Below, in pieces: positions 1 to 21,310 of a DNA stretch of 64,000 nt. Position numbers and translations under genes: made by a program. The stretch is from Dendrophyllia cribrosa (lineage: Eukaryota; Cnidaria; Anthozoa; Scleractinia; Dendrophylliidae). The DNA lies in contig JAJLRJ010000006.1 in the NCBI GenBank assembly GCA_024195265.1, positions 32,027,434 to 32,091,433 on the forward strand, in the 5' to 3' direction. Every line of letters starts with the position of its first letter. Position 1 is the first letter of the stretch. A model generated the notes under the pieces. The model was not told the origin of the DNA and searched no databases. It was given only the letters and a program-made list of their open reading frames with translations.

Positions 1-308
1 AGCATTTCGCATCGTCCCTAACACTTTAAACCTTTTATTCCAAGGTCCAAAAAGGTGAAACTTTCGATACATCAAAAAATAAATTTCATTTCATAGGCAC
101 TTTAACAAATACTTTATATTTATGTGTGTTATTGTGAGCTTTTATAGATGAGGACACTTTGTGATGCCTATCGTGGAGTAGCGTGGCCCCTCTCTGCGTG
201 CCACCCTAGACATTACTCTCCCAGGAAATAGTTGCTCTTTACACAAGCTATGTTCGGCCGAAAAGTATGGTTTTTAATCCTTCTCGGCCTGAAAATGGGT
301 ATGGAATA

Positions 309-499
309 GGCCATTTCCGAGTTGCCTTTAGTCTCTCTATCAAAGCGAGGCTAGGTGCACAACCTTTCACATGAAAATGAGTTTTCATTTACATGCAAAT
401 AAAACTTATTTGCATGTGAATGAAAACTCATTTTCATATGAAAGGTTGTGCACCTAGCCTCGCTTTGACAACGAGGCATAACGTAACTCGGAAAAGGCC
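309..499. mobile_element. Foldback (MITE-like) element
   Basis: The core 340-468 is nearly a perfect palindrome: TCAAAGCGAGGCTAGGTGCA begins the left arm and its complement ends the right arm. Weaker complementarity extends outward (CCGAGTT/AACTCGG). No coding capacity. Confidence 0.75.
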
Positions 500-798
500 A
501 ATTTTTATGCATTGTGGTCTGAAATTGGGTAATTTTTGTTTTAGTCTGAAACTCAGTGGTATTATTAACGTGTAAGGTTAGATCTGAAGTTTGTCAGGGG
601 AAATCACATTTTGGTCTGAAAGTTGGCAAGGGTTTCAAGACGCGGGTTCACATCCCGACCTAACGTTTTGCAGAGCACCCCCACCTATCTATATCGAGAG
701 TATCTCAAGTATCCTAGGATGTCCAGAGAAACGCTTAAAATAGTTTGACTTTACCTCTTAAAAACATTCGAGATGTTATGCAAAAAGTATCCATTCCT

Positions 799-944
799 TA
801 GAGTGGTTTTACTTAACCCGTGAAACACTATCTAACAATTAGTGTGCGATAGTCCAAATTAAACAAAAGAAAACAATAGAATTATTGTCTAATAGTGCGT
901 ACTATTCTACTAACTATTTCACGGGTTAAGTAAAATCACTCTAA
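799..944. mobile_element. Foldback element
   Basis: The arms TTACTTAACCCGTGAAACA (left) and an imperfect complement at about 913-935 (TTTCACGGGTTAAGTAAAAT) enclose a ~75-bp AT-rich loop. Confidence 0.7.
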
Positions 945-1083
945 TGTGTCCTTCCATTAAAGTTTACCACCACACCTTTCCACACCTTTTGTACCTAAGG
1001 AAACTTCATCTGAAATCGAATTATATATCTATGTACAGCGGATGTATGAATTGACCACCGGGACAATGATTTAGATACAGGAG

Positions 1084-1197
1084 AACGACTAGTCTCCTTC
1101 ACAGCCGTTGTGTTGGTCGTCACGCAATGCTCCTCTCAACTAGAGGAGCATTGTGTGACGACCAAATAACGGCTGGGTAAAAGACTAGGGAACGACT
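1084..1197. mobile_element. Foldback element
   Basis: The inner palindrome centres at about 1140 (GTCGTCACGCAATGCTCCTC and its near-complement). Outer matches are CAGCCG/CGGCTG and AACGACTAG near both ends. Confidence 0.7.
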
Positions 1198-1226
1198 GGC
1201 ATTTGTTAAAAATTATATACTATGTT

Positions 1227-1306
1227 GGCACCATAAGGGCCCTTTACAGAGGTACGACAACTGGGTTATACATGTACAGCCTTTGAGGAGTATACATGGT
1301 ATTGAC
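1227..1306. repeat. Decayed duplicate of the PCNX4 3' coding end
   Basis: The string GGGCCCTTTACAGAGG and the following ~60 bp align with 1570-1640, which encodes the last ~20 residues and stop of PCNX4 on the minus strand, with roughly three-quarters identity by eye. It has no continuing reading frame. The two copies are separated by the MITE at 1353-1528. Confidence 0.5.
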
Positions 1307-1352
1307 TGTGATGCAGGAGATTGACTGGCATTTGGAAAGAAAAGTATACACT

Positions 1353-1528
1353 GCAGTGGAGTCCTGATTTTTCGAATCCTCGATTTTTTGAACTTCCCAA
1401 TTATTCGAACCAAAACTCGTTTTCCTTGGATTTAATTTCAGTTTATGTCACCTTCGATTTTTGGAACTCCCGATTTTTGGAACCAATTTCCGTTTCCTTC
1501 AGAGGTTCGAAAGACGGGAATCCACTGC
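1353..1528. mobile_element. MITE with GCAGTGGA termini (family copy 1)
   Basis: The ends GCAGTGGA/TCCACTGC enclose a sequence matching 38490-38652 along its length (shared blocks GAATCCTCGATT and TTGATTTCAG-like). CAGTGGA-type ends with TA-like flanks recall pogo/Tigger-derived MITEs. It lies 50 bp beyond the PCNX4 stop. Confidence 0.65.
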
Positions 1529-1577
1529 ATGTTGTATATCCACCATATTTCCACTGTATATCCACCATGAGGGTCCT

Positions 1578-13310
<11,733 letters not shown>

Positions 13311-14162
13311 CGCATTCAAGATCGAGTTAAACACGAAGTCGTTCGCGGGCTTTTTGCTGCTTTTTGCGACCGAAAATTATTCTCAGAATGTGTCGTTTAC
13401 AACCGCGGAAATCTTGTTTTGGTTAGTTAGATCGAGGGAAAATAGTGAAGTAAAGTTGTTGCCGCTAAGCAGTTAAGATCTCTCTTGGTTTTTCAGATGC
13501 TTTCAAATCGTCGAAGCAAGAAGTTGAGTCGTCCATGTTGAAAAGGCGACCGTCACGACTGCCATCAAGTCTGATCGGCTCACACAAAAAACACACGACG
13601 TAAAGGATTTTTCGTGCAGAAACTCAGCCCATATCGATCGAGGCATGAAACTTTGGTATTTCATCTAAATTATTGCAAAAGGATGCACATTTCTGCATTA
13701 TTTTCATTACAAAAGCAAGTTGATATTGACGTCAAGGCAACCGAGGACATCTGATTGGCCAGTGCCCAGCACGAGTTGTCACCTAAGGACCTGAGTAGGG
13801 TAGGCTGCGCGGAGACATTAGGGGCAGCCAGTCTTCTTCTTCTTCTTCTTCCATTAAACTTGCCTCCTTCACTTCTGAAGATTTTCGCAAGCGTTAAAAG
13901 TATACAATTTAATACAACACTATTTATTTTTGTTTAGCCCCTGTAGAGCCACCCCCTCCCCACTGAGAAAGGCCCCATCTATGAATTTTCTTGGGGGAGG
14001 GGCCGCTTGTACACCGGCTTTGTATATTGTATCAAAACCGGTAGCCATCCTGTCTCTCTCTTCCTCCCCCCCCCCCCCCCCCTCAAAAAAGGAAATAAGC
14101 TCTCCAGATGTTTATATTCTTTAAAAGAATACATGTATCATTTTGTCTTAGTATTTACCATG

Positions 14163-14306
14163 CCCCGGTTGTTCAAAAGGTGGATAGCGCTATCCACCGG
14201 ATAAGTCACTATCCAGTGGATAACATGAAGAATTTTGTTAATACTTATCCACTAGATAGTGATTTATCCGGTGGATAGCGCTATCCACCTTTTGAACAAC
14301 CGGGGC
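14163..14306. mobile_element. Palindromic element (GATAGCGCTATC arms)
   Basis: Near-perfect inverted arms of about 60 bp, CCCCGGTTGTTCAAAAGGTG and complement, are present. Each arm itself contains the palindrome GGTGGATAGCGCTATCCACC. Confidence 0.85.
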
Positions 14307-14663
14307 CAGTACTTTAGCATTATTATTATTTAGTAGTCTAGTATTAATAGTATTTCAATTTTCATCATTATTCTCATTATTCTATGTATAGTTATTTTTT
14401 AGTTATTATCACTGGAAGGTCAGTTTTTATCTTGGATACAATATCGTTTGCATACAGTGGGGCCTCTGCTTTGGGACACCTCCATTATATTTAAAAGGGG
14501 ACACTTCTCCTGGTCCTGGCCAGCAAAAAGACACTTCTCCTTGTCCCTGCCGGCAAAACACTCATATTATAACCTTTGTTATTATCACCTCTAATTATTA
14601 ATGGCCTAGGGGCACCTCCATTAAGATGACAAATCTCCTGTGTTCGTATAATCTTTGCACCTG

Positions 14664-14994
14664 CCAACTTTTTCCGAGTGATAGGCGTGAGAATTTTTTT
14701 GTGGGAGTGCCAGGATTTCCGAAGGCGACCCGACCAAATCCGAAGAGAACCCGATCTATTCCGAAGATGTCCGAAGTTTTTCGAAGATGTTCCGAACCTC
14801 AGACCTCTGTGTAATGTTCAGTGCGATAAAAACCTTCAAAAAAGTGCCATATTTTCACGAATGTAACTATATTTTTAATTGGATCATGCGATCAGTTAAG
14901 GCTGATAGCTCAAATGCGTGAGAAATTGCTCCATAGGCGTGAGATCGGAGTTTTGGACTCGCAAGTTGCGCCTCAGGCGTGAGACATGGCAGGT
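14664..14994 (+). repeat. Dispersed repeat rich in TTCCGAAG words (copy 1)
   Basis: It shares its whole length with 25376-25783 in the opposite orientation: CCGAGTGATAGGCGTGAGAA, repeated CCGAAGAT-type words, ATGCGATCAGTTAAGGCTGA and GGCGTGAGATCGGAGTTTTG. It interrupts a MITE, since GGGGACACTTCTCCTGGTC occurs on both sides. No ORF. Confidence 0.7.
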
Positions 14995-15035
14995 CTATAT
15001 AAGGGGACACTTCTCCTGGTCCCAATGGTGTCCCC

Positions 15036-15037
<2 letters not shown>

Positions 15038-15088
<51 letters not shown>
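15038..15088. repeat. (AAT)n microsatellite
   Basis: About 17 AAT units are followed by about 400 bp of very AT-rich DNA with short duplicated pieces (e.g. CACAATTTATAAGTTTACAA twice, about 15227 and 15308). Confidence 0.95.
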
Positions 15089-15089
<1 letters not shown>

Positions 15090-15689
15090 TATATATTTTT
15101 TTAATAATAATAAGAAGAAAAAACTTTATTAAAAATAGCAATAATTATAATTTTCAATAACTATAAATTGATACTCATAATAATAATAATAAAAATAATA
15201 TAAATAGAGAACTTTAATTATAAAACACAATTTATAAGTTTACAATAAATTCCTTTACAAAGAATTTATTATAATTATTACAAAGAATTTATTTTTATTT
15301 TATAAAACACAATTTATAAGTTTACAATAAATTCCTTTACAAAGCCTTTAAAATGTATGTATACCTACATGTATATGAAAAATATATCAATAAAAAGACT
15401 AAAAAAAAGATAGTACAAAGTTAATGTAAAGTATAATTACATTTTCAGATTTCTGAAAATCAAGAGCACTTCTTTTAAAAAAACCTATATTACATCTCAA
15501 CTGGCCGATCAACTGCAACTGCAACACTGTAAATCCTTGGCAACCTAGGTCCTGGGTACCCTAACGTAACTTGTGTCTGGTTATGTTGACTTATGAATGC
15601 AACAAAACCTCATCTTACTAAGAAAAATCACCAAAAGTTAAAAAAAAGAAAATTACAAGAAAAAAAAAATAGAAATAGTGTTCTCAATG

Positions 15690-16457
15690 CCTTATTAATG
15701 AATATTTGCGTGTCCTTTTTTGATATCAAAGTCAATGTCAAACAATTCTAAATTGACTCTCCTAGAAACTCGCGAACCTCTTAGGCAAAGTAATGCTGAT
15801 CTCAACAGTGCAAAGGACACTCTCGCCCTGATCCATGACATGGTAGTCGCATAGCTTTCACCTTTCTTTATAGCAACTAGCTCAGCAAGCCTACTATGAT
15901 ATCGTTTACATTCCATCGCCATTCCACCTGTCGTACTGAAAACTAATGGCGTGAATGTAGCTTGCTCAACTTCTAACCGACTCGGCTAGCGTACTGGCGC
16001 CTCTTCTCAGTTTCGTGTTGCCTGAATATCTGGTCTGGATCCTTGTCTCTATGGGAGTCTGCATTAGGGTGACATACCCTCACGTCAAAAAAAGCGGACC
16101 TCTGCCTCTCCCAGAATCCCCTAGCAACTATATCCAGCCGCGCATCCGGGGCGGTGTTGGCTCCCCTATTCAACTCTTCTCCTGTGATGTTTTGCAACAC
16201 TGGTTCAACTTCAACGCCTTTACACACCATGCTCAGCAGTTGCGCCTCCACATCCCTCAGTTCATTATGACGTTGGATGACAAATCCTCCCCGTTTACAT
16301 ATCATAGCGTGATCTACATTGAATATGTCCCCGCAAACACAAACAGAGGGCATATCAGGGATTTCCCAGTCGTACCCGAGTTTCACAGCATCTCGAAACT
16401 CACTCTTGTTGGATCAAAGTTCATATCTCTAATTGGCAAAACGGTAAGCCAACTGGA
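15690..16457 (-). pseudogene. Frameshifted remnant of a retroelement-type ORF
   Basis: Minus-strand translation gives [20 protein letters not shown] then [48 protein letters not shown], then in another frame [20 protein letters not shown] and [20 protein letters not shown]. This layout matches the C-terminal, nuclease-like tail found after reverse transcriptase in many cnidarian and sponge repeat proteins. The frame breaks after SRV (about 15980) and again near 16415, so it is dead. The element class is uncertain. Confidence 0.65.
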
Positions 16458-17010
16458 TATTATTATTATAATAATAATAATACATTTCTATAGCGCCTTT
16501 TCTCAGTGATTCAAAGGCGCTAATTACATTTAAAATACACTAAAAATATAATCTAAAATCTACAATGTTAAGTTAAAAAAGTCGCTTAAAAAGAAAAAAC
16601 AAATTATTTACAAGTAAGATGTTCTAAAAAAGCTAAAAACGTTACAAATAAAAATCTACAACGTTAAGTTTAAAAAGTTCGTTTAAAAAGTAAGGTTTTA
16701 AGTTTACGTTTAACAATGTCAATAGTTTCGGCATTCTTAATATGTTCGGGTATTAAGGTGTTCCATAGATCAGGTGCCGCAAAGGAAAAAGCACGCCGGC
16801 CATATGATTTGAGATTGACATTTGGAGTAACAAGAATATTTTTTTAGACGATCTAAGGTTGCGCACTGGTAGATATCGTTGAATTAAATCGTTCAGGTAA
16901 AGAGGAGCAAGGTCATGAAGGGCTTTGTAGGTGATGAGGAGGATCTTGAATTCAATACGTAGATGGATGGGCAACCAGTGCAGTTCAACAAGAATGGGTG
17001 TAATATGTCC
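16458..17010 (-). mobile_element. 3' end of a CR1/L2-type LINE
   Basis: On the minus strand, LHWLPIHLRIEFKILLITYK and ALHDLAPLYLNDLIQRYLP are followed, after one frameshift in an A-run, by NLKSYGRRAFSFAAPDLWNT and EHIKNAETIDIVKRKLKT. This is the standard C-terminus of CR1/L2 ORF2. About 200 bp of 3'UTR follow, then an (ATT)n-type tail at 16458-16482. It is 5'-truncated, as is usual for LINEs. Confidence 0.8.
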
Positions 17011-17828
17011 ACTGCATAATATTATTACTTGTATTATTCTTTAGTTGCACAGCTTTATTGTAAATAAGTCAGAATAAACTTAATTGAATTCTGTGCCAAA
17101 TAAATTATCTATCTAGCCACTTGCAGATCTTAAGACAAAAGAAAATCCCCTCCCCTCCCCCTTGCCTTACTTTTCTCCAAGTAAAAATGTTGTGATGGCT
17201 CCCCTCATATATTATGTACCTGAATTACTGTTGAAAACAAGAGTTTTAATCAGCATTTTAACTTGCCTGGCGACTAATAAGCTTTAGCAAACTACAAAAA
17301 TAATTAAATGTACACACGATTTTCTGTTAATTTGAAATTGCATTTTAACCAACAGAACATAAAATAATGCATTTAACTAGAATACCATTTACACTACATA
17401 ACATTACACACATACCACAATCCCGTTTCATAAAATATATCTTCAAAATTGTGGGTTTTTAAGCACTTGTTCCTGAGAAACTTATGTTTTAATAATTTAT
17501 ATTCATGATTCTAAGAATGTTTTTTTTTTGGCTTGACTTATTCAAACACAAAAGGTTCAAAATTTTTTACTGGCAAAATTTAATTTTAATAACATTATTA
17601 TTTGTTATCAAACACACCCCAAAGTGATGTCAACCTTTTTTTGTGGCTTGTAACCTCAATACGATGTCATCGCATCAAAAAGTTTTATCTTTTGCAATAA
17701 AATCTTAACTTAATCCCACGCTCATTTTTTGTACAAGCCGCCTTTTTTACACAATGAAATATATATTGCACTCCATTTTGAATAAAGAAACCATTTACCA
17801 GTACATGTTATTTGCTCTGTTTTGCTAT

Positions 17829-18018
17829 TTAACCTTTTCACTCCCAGAGTCAATTATGAAGACATGTAGTGCAGTTCTAACTTTTGAGTCTGTTGATGAA
17901 ATCCTATGGTGTGACCATTCAAATGAAACCTCTTCGGCAGTACTTTCAATATTTTACAAAACAAAATTTGGATTTTTCTTGAAATTGATCTTTGGCACTC
18001 TTGGGAGTTAAAGGGTTA
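17829..18018 (+). mobile_element. MITE family A, single-monomer copy
   Basis: The ends TTAACC(C)TTTTCACTCCCAGAG and CTCTTGGGAGTTAAAGGGTTAA are inverted. It contains one TTTTGAGTCTGTTGATGAAA monomer. Larger copies are at 23078-23559 and 24528-24827; a degraded minus copy is at 62212-62388. Confidence 0.85.
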
Positions 18019-18229
18019 AATTATGTAAACTCAGAAATTCAGTGAATTACCCAAAAGGCTCGGCAAGACGGTGTAAATTTTCTTGCAATGTTGCATGCAA
18101 CAAGATTTTTTGGATGTCAAACGATGCAATTTGTTGTGCGTAACATTGAAAAGTTGCACTGTTTGTCCGTGCCTTAAGGATCATTGTCATACAACAGGGC
18201 TATGCTCTAGCATTGCCCATTCACCCCAA

Positions 18230-18426
18230 GTTGTTGAGATATGTCCAGAAATGCAGGCAGAGGGGGGCCACGCTACTCCATGACTGGCATCACAAAATGT
18301 CCTTGACTATAAAAGTTCACCAAAACATATGAAATTCTGTCACATATGAAGATATATTCAAATGACAAACAACTCTGTCAAAAATGAAGTACTCATTGAA
18401 CAATACTTGCCTGCATTTCTGGACAT
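18230..18426. mobile_element. Short TIR element (TGTCCAGAAATGCAGGCA ends)
   Basis: TGTCCAGAAATGCAGGCA at the left and its inverse at the right. The interior shares CATATGTGACAGAATTT/AAATTCTGTCACATATG with 10610-10640, so both belong to one family. Confidence 0.75.
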
Positions 18427-19268
18427 AAGTGAAGCTGTAATAAGTTTTGTCTTTGGGCACCAAGACAAAACTCAATTTTTTGACAAAATTTGAATATTGG
18501 TCACCCCAAATTTAACAGTAAAAAATAAATGTTGGTACTTGTACCCTAAATGGGCTCGCTGCAATTCTATTTAGAGCACAACGCCTTGTATAGTTGGATC
18601 ATTTCAAGCAATCACGTTTATACAAAACTATTTTCCATGTAATTCTCATTTAAATTACTTCTGTCTAAGCAATAACTACCATAAGGAACCAATTTTCCCG
18701 AGGCTCTGTGTTTCAGCTACAAACAGCACTTTAAAACCACAGACAATGAATTTTGAAAACAGTTTCTTTTGCTGAGTTTCAAAAAGTTAGAAAACTCGAA
18801 AGCATAAAAATGCTGGTAACACATAATTCTCAGATTGTGATTTAAATCTACATTACTAATAATAATTAATTAATAAGAAGTGCTTTTTGGAACATTAAAT
18901 ACTATGGAGACCAAACATACAGTATTTATATTAATATTAAATCCAAAAGGTCTCAGTAAACTTAAAACTCACTGAAACTTTGTTAAAACTCAAATGAATT
19001 TACATTCACTTCTTTATCCCACTGATTCATGTAATTATACCACCCAACACCATCTATGAGGGGCCACAGTTCTTGTACCATTTGTGATGTCATCACTTGT
19101 TACGACTGTCACAAAAGATGTCTTTGATAACCAACTCATGCAGAAGGAAGAAATCTTCCAAAGCGTGTCCAAATAAGATGAATTAAATTGGGCCAGAGAA
19201 ATACATATATGCAAGAAACCAAAGTAAATTTACTGACAAAATCAAAAGAAAAATTTGGCGTTCCTTCC

Positions 19269-19500
19269 AATAGTCCTTTTTACAGTTGTGTGCTTGGTGA
19301 CCTTGCCTTTGAGTGGAAGCGAGGCTGGAGGTGACCTTGCTTTGATACAGACCTTGGAGCTTTAATTTAGCTAGTTAGCATGAGAAAAGCATTATTAACA
19401 TATGAAAGGCAGAAAGGTTTGTATCAAAGCAAGGTCACCTCCAGCCTCGCTTCCACTCAAAGGCAAGGTCACCAAGCACACAACTGTAAAAAGTACTATT
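19269..19500. mobile_element. Foldback element with ~90-bp arms
   Basis: The left arm AATAGTCCTTTTTACAGTTG and the right arm CAACTGTAAAAAGTACTATT are inverted. The arms continue through GGAAGCGAGGCTGGAGGTGA and its complement. Confidence 0.88.
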
Positions 19501-20199
19501 GCCACTTTTTGTTGAACACTTTTACTTTCTTCATTAATTGTTGTGTGCTGGAAACTTTTCTTACAAAAATGAAATTAAAGCTGGTTTAGCCTTTTCTCAC
19601 TCAAGAACAGCTAAAAGTTTGCTTTGTGTGCATGCCAAAACAAAAAATCAATATTAACTGGCCCTTAAGAAAGAAGTTTAGTTTTCATGCTGCGGACAAT
19701 TTAGAAGTTGCAAATTTGTCTTGATAACATCATAAAAGGCGTCAGCGGAATCAAAATGCATTTTTTTGTCGGAAAAATAGGAGTCGATGGTTTGAATTTT
19801 TCTTAGCCTGACTGGCAATTCAGATGTTCTTTTGGTTCGTCATACACTCTCAGGATTACTCAGCCAAGAACATCTGCACAAGGGACTATGCTAAGTTTTT
19901 TTTCTGAGAACATAATGTATTTATTGTTAAGTACAGTAAGAAAATATACAAACATGTAAAACATGTTCTTGGTTTCAATGAGAGTGACCTGACTCCAGTT
20001 GTTCAAAGAGCAAGTCATTGAACCCCGTCCCTTCTTTGCTTTCAAAATAGCAGGGCAGGCATGGAAACCCCTGAACAGCCAAAATACTACAACAATCATG
20101 GAGAATTTGGTCCCTTAAAACATGATGAACATTTTTCAGATGGCCAAAAAACAGACATGACTACCAATTGCTGGAAATAACCTCTGAAAATGCCATTTT

Positions 20200-20666
20200 C
20201 AGGGCTCAAGACTAATGGTAGCCAAAGTCTAGTAAAAATTCAGTTTTGGCTAGTGGATTTTTGCTTTCCCTAGCCATTTGGGCTAGTGAGAATTGTAACT
20301 GTAGCCACCAAACAGAACCAAACTGAAAATTACTTCTGATGAATGGCAAAAGCAAATTGAGAACAAAAACTGAAATATAGACCGTAATTAGATATCACAA
20401 CTTTTTCCATACGTTGGTACATTCATAAGGCATTAGTCTTATCTTCTCGATGTTTCTCCACATGTTAGGACATTCGCAAGGTGTTAGTAAAACTGATCAA
20501 GTTGTGTTTTCAATATCATAGATTTTTTCTTGATCAGTATGACAAGTTATTGTCCCCACGCCACCCCCTGTACAATTCTGGCTAGTAAAAAATTATTTTG
20601 GTTAGTGAATTCAAACCTGTCACTAGTCACTAGGCTAGTAACCTAAAAAGTTAGTCTCAAGCCCTG
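20200..20666. mobile_element. TIR element (CAGGGCTCAAGACTAA ends)
   Basis: CAGGGCTCAAGACTAA and TTAGTCTCAAGCCCTG terminate a 467-bp segment whose interior carries repeated GGCTAGTG/CTAGTAA words near both ends. Related by its terminus to 7551-7773. Confidence 0.78.
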
Positions 20667-20764
20667 ATATTCATTGTGTGTTGTGTGTCAGAATACTCCA
20701 TGATTTTTGGAATATTTGGCAGTCTTGTCCAGGAGTTTCTTTGCCTACCCTGCAATTTTGAAAG

Positions 20765-21041
20765 TGGAGAAGACCCTAGGGATTAGGCTGGCAATAACCT
20801 TGTGGAGAAGACCCTAGGAATAAGGCTGCCAATTACCTTATGGAAAAGACCCTAGGGATAAGGCTGCCCATTACCTTGTGGAGAAGACCCTAGGGATTAG
20901 GCTGCCAATTACCTTATGGAAAAGACCCTAGGGATAAGGCTGCCAATTACCTTAGGCTTATGGAGAAGACCCTAGGGATAAGGCTACCGATTACCTTGTG
21001 AAGAAGACCCTAGGGATAAGCCTGCCGATTACCTTATCCAG
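20765..21041. repeat. 38-bp minisatellite, 7 units
   Basis: The unit GGAGAAGACCCTAGGGATAA + GGCTGCCAATTACCTTRT occurs seven times, and one unit carries a 6-bp insertion. It lies about 270 bp downstream of the FAM177-family stop codon. Confidence 0.93.
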
Positions 21042-21310
21042 CAGGTACATGTAGCAATCCCTTTTTAGCTGTTAAAATGTGTTGTACATCAGATGGTTTG
21101 TCCACTGGATAAAATCATCTAGCGGTACTCATTGAATAACAAGAACCATGATGTACTTCTTCAATTAAGATATAGTATACTTGGTTCTAAACATTAGTTC
21201 AAGAAACTTCTTTGCAGGTCAAAGAACATGACATCTAAAACCCATTAACTTTTACCCAACTTGTTTGTTTTTACAGTAATTACATCAAGTAAAGAATTCT
21301 AACAAGAGTT

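Larger units (their letters stand above)
1..1198. other. Non-coding DNA with three foldback elements
   Basis: No exon is recognised. It contains inverted repeats at 309-499, 799-944 and 1084-1197, and near 120-230 a segment related to the element ends at 10617-10730 and 18230-18330. Confidence 0.6.
13335..15000. other. Intergenic DNA with foldbacks and MITE pieces
   Basis: The PCNX4 5' flank gives way to a CTT microsatellite (about 13830), a C-run near 14068, the palindrome 14163-14306, and nested GGGGACACTTCTCCTGGTC-type MITE pieces at about 14455-14625 and 15001-15037. No coding evidence. Confidence 0.55.
17011..20760. other. Intergenic AT-rich DNA with MITEs, no gene seen
   Basis: It holds elements at 17829-18018, 18230-18426, 19269-19500 and 20200-20666 described separately. 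The remainder shows no convincing ORF, splice pattern or RNA gene. Confidence 0.5.

Noticed and set aside
20765..21041. Possible CRISPR-like array
   Set aside because: Units are contiguous with no unique spacers, and the genome is eukaryotic; this is a minisatellite.
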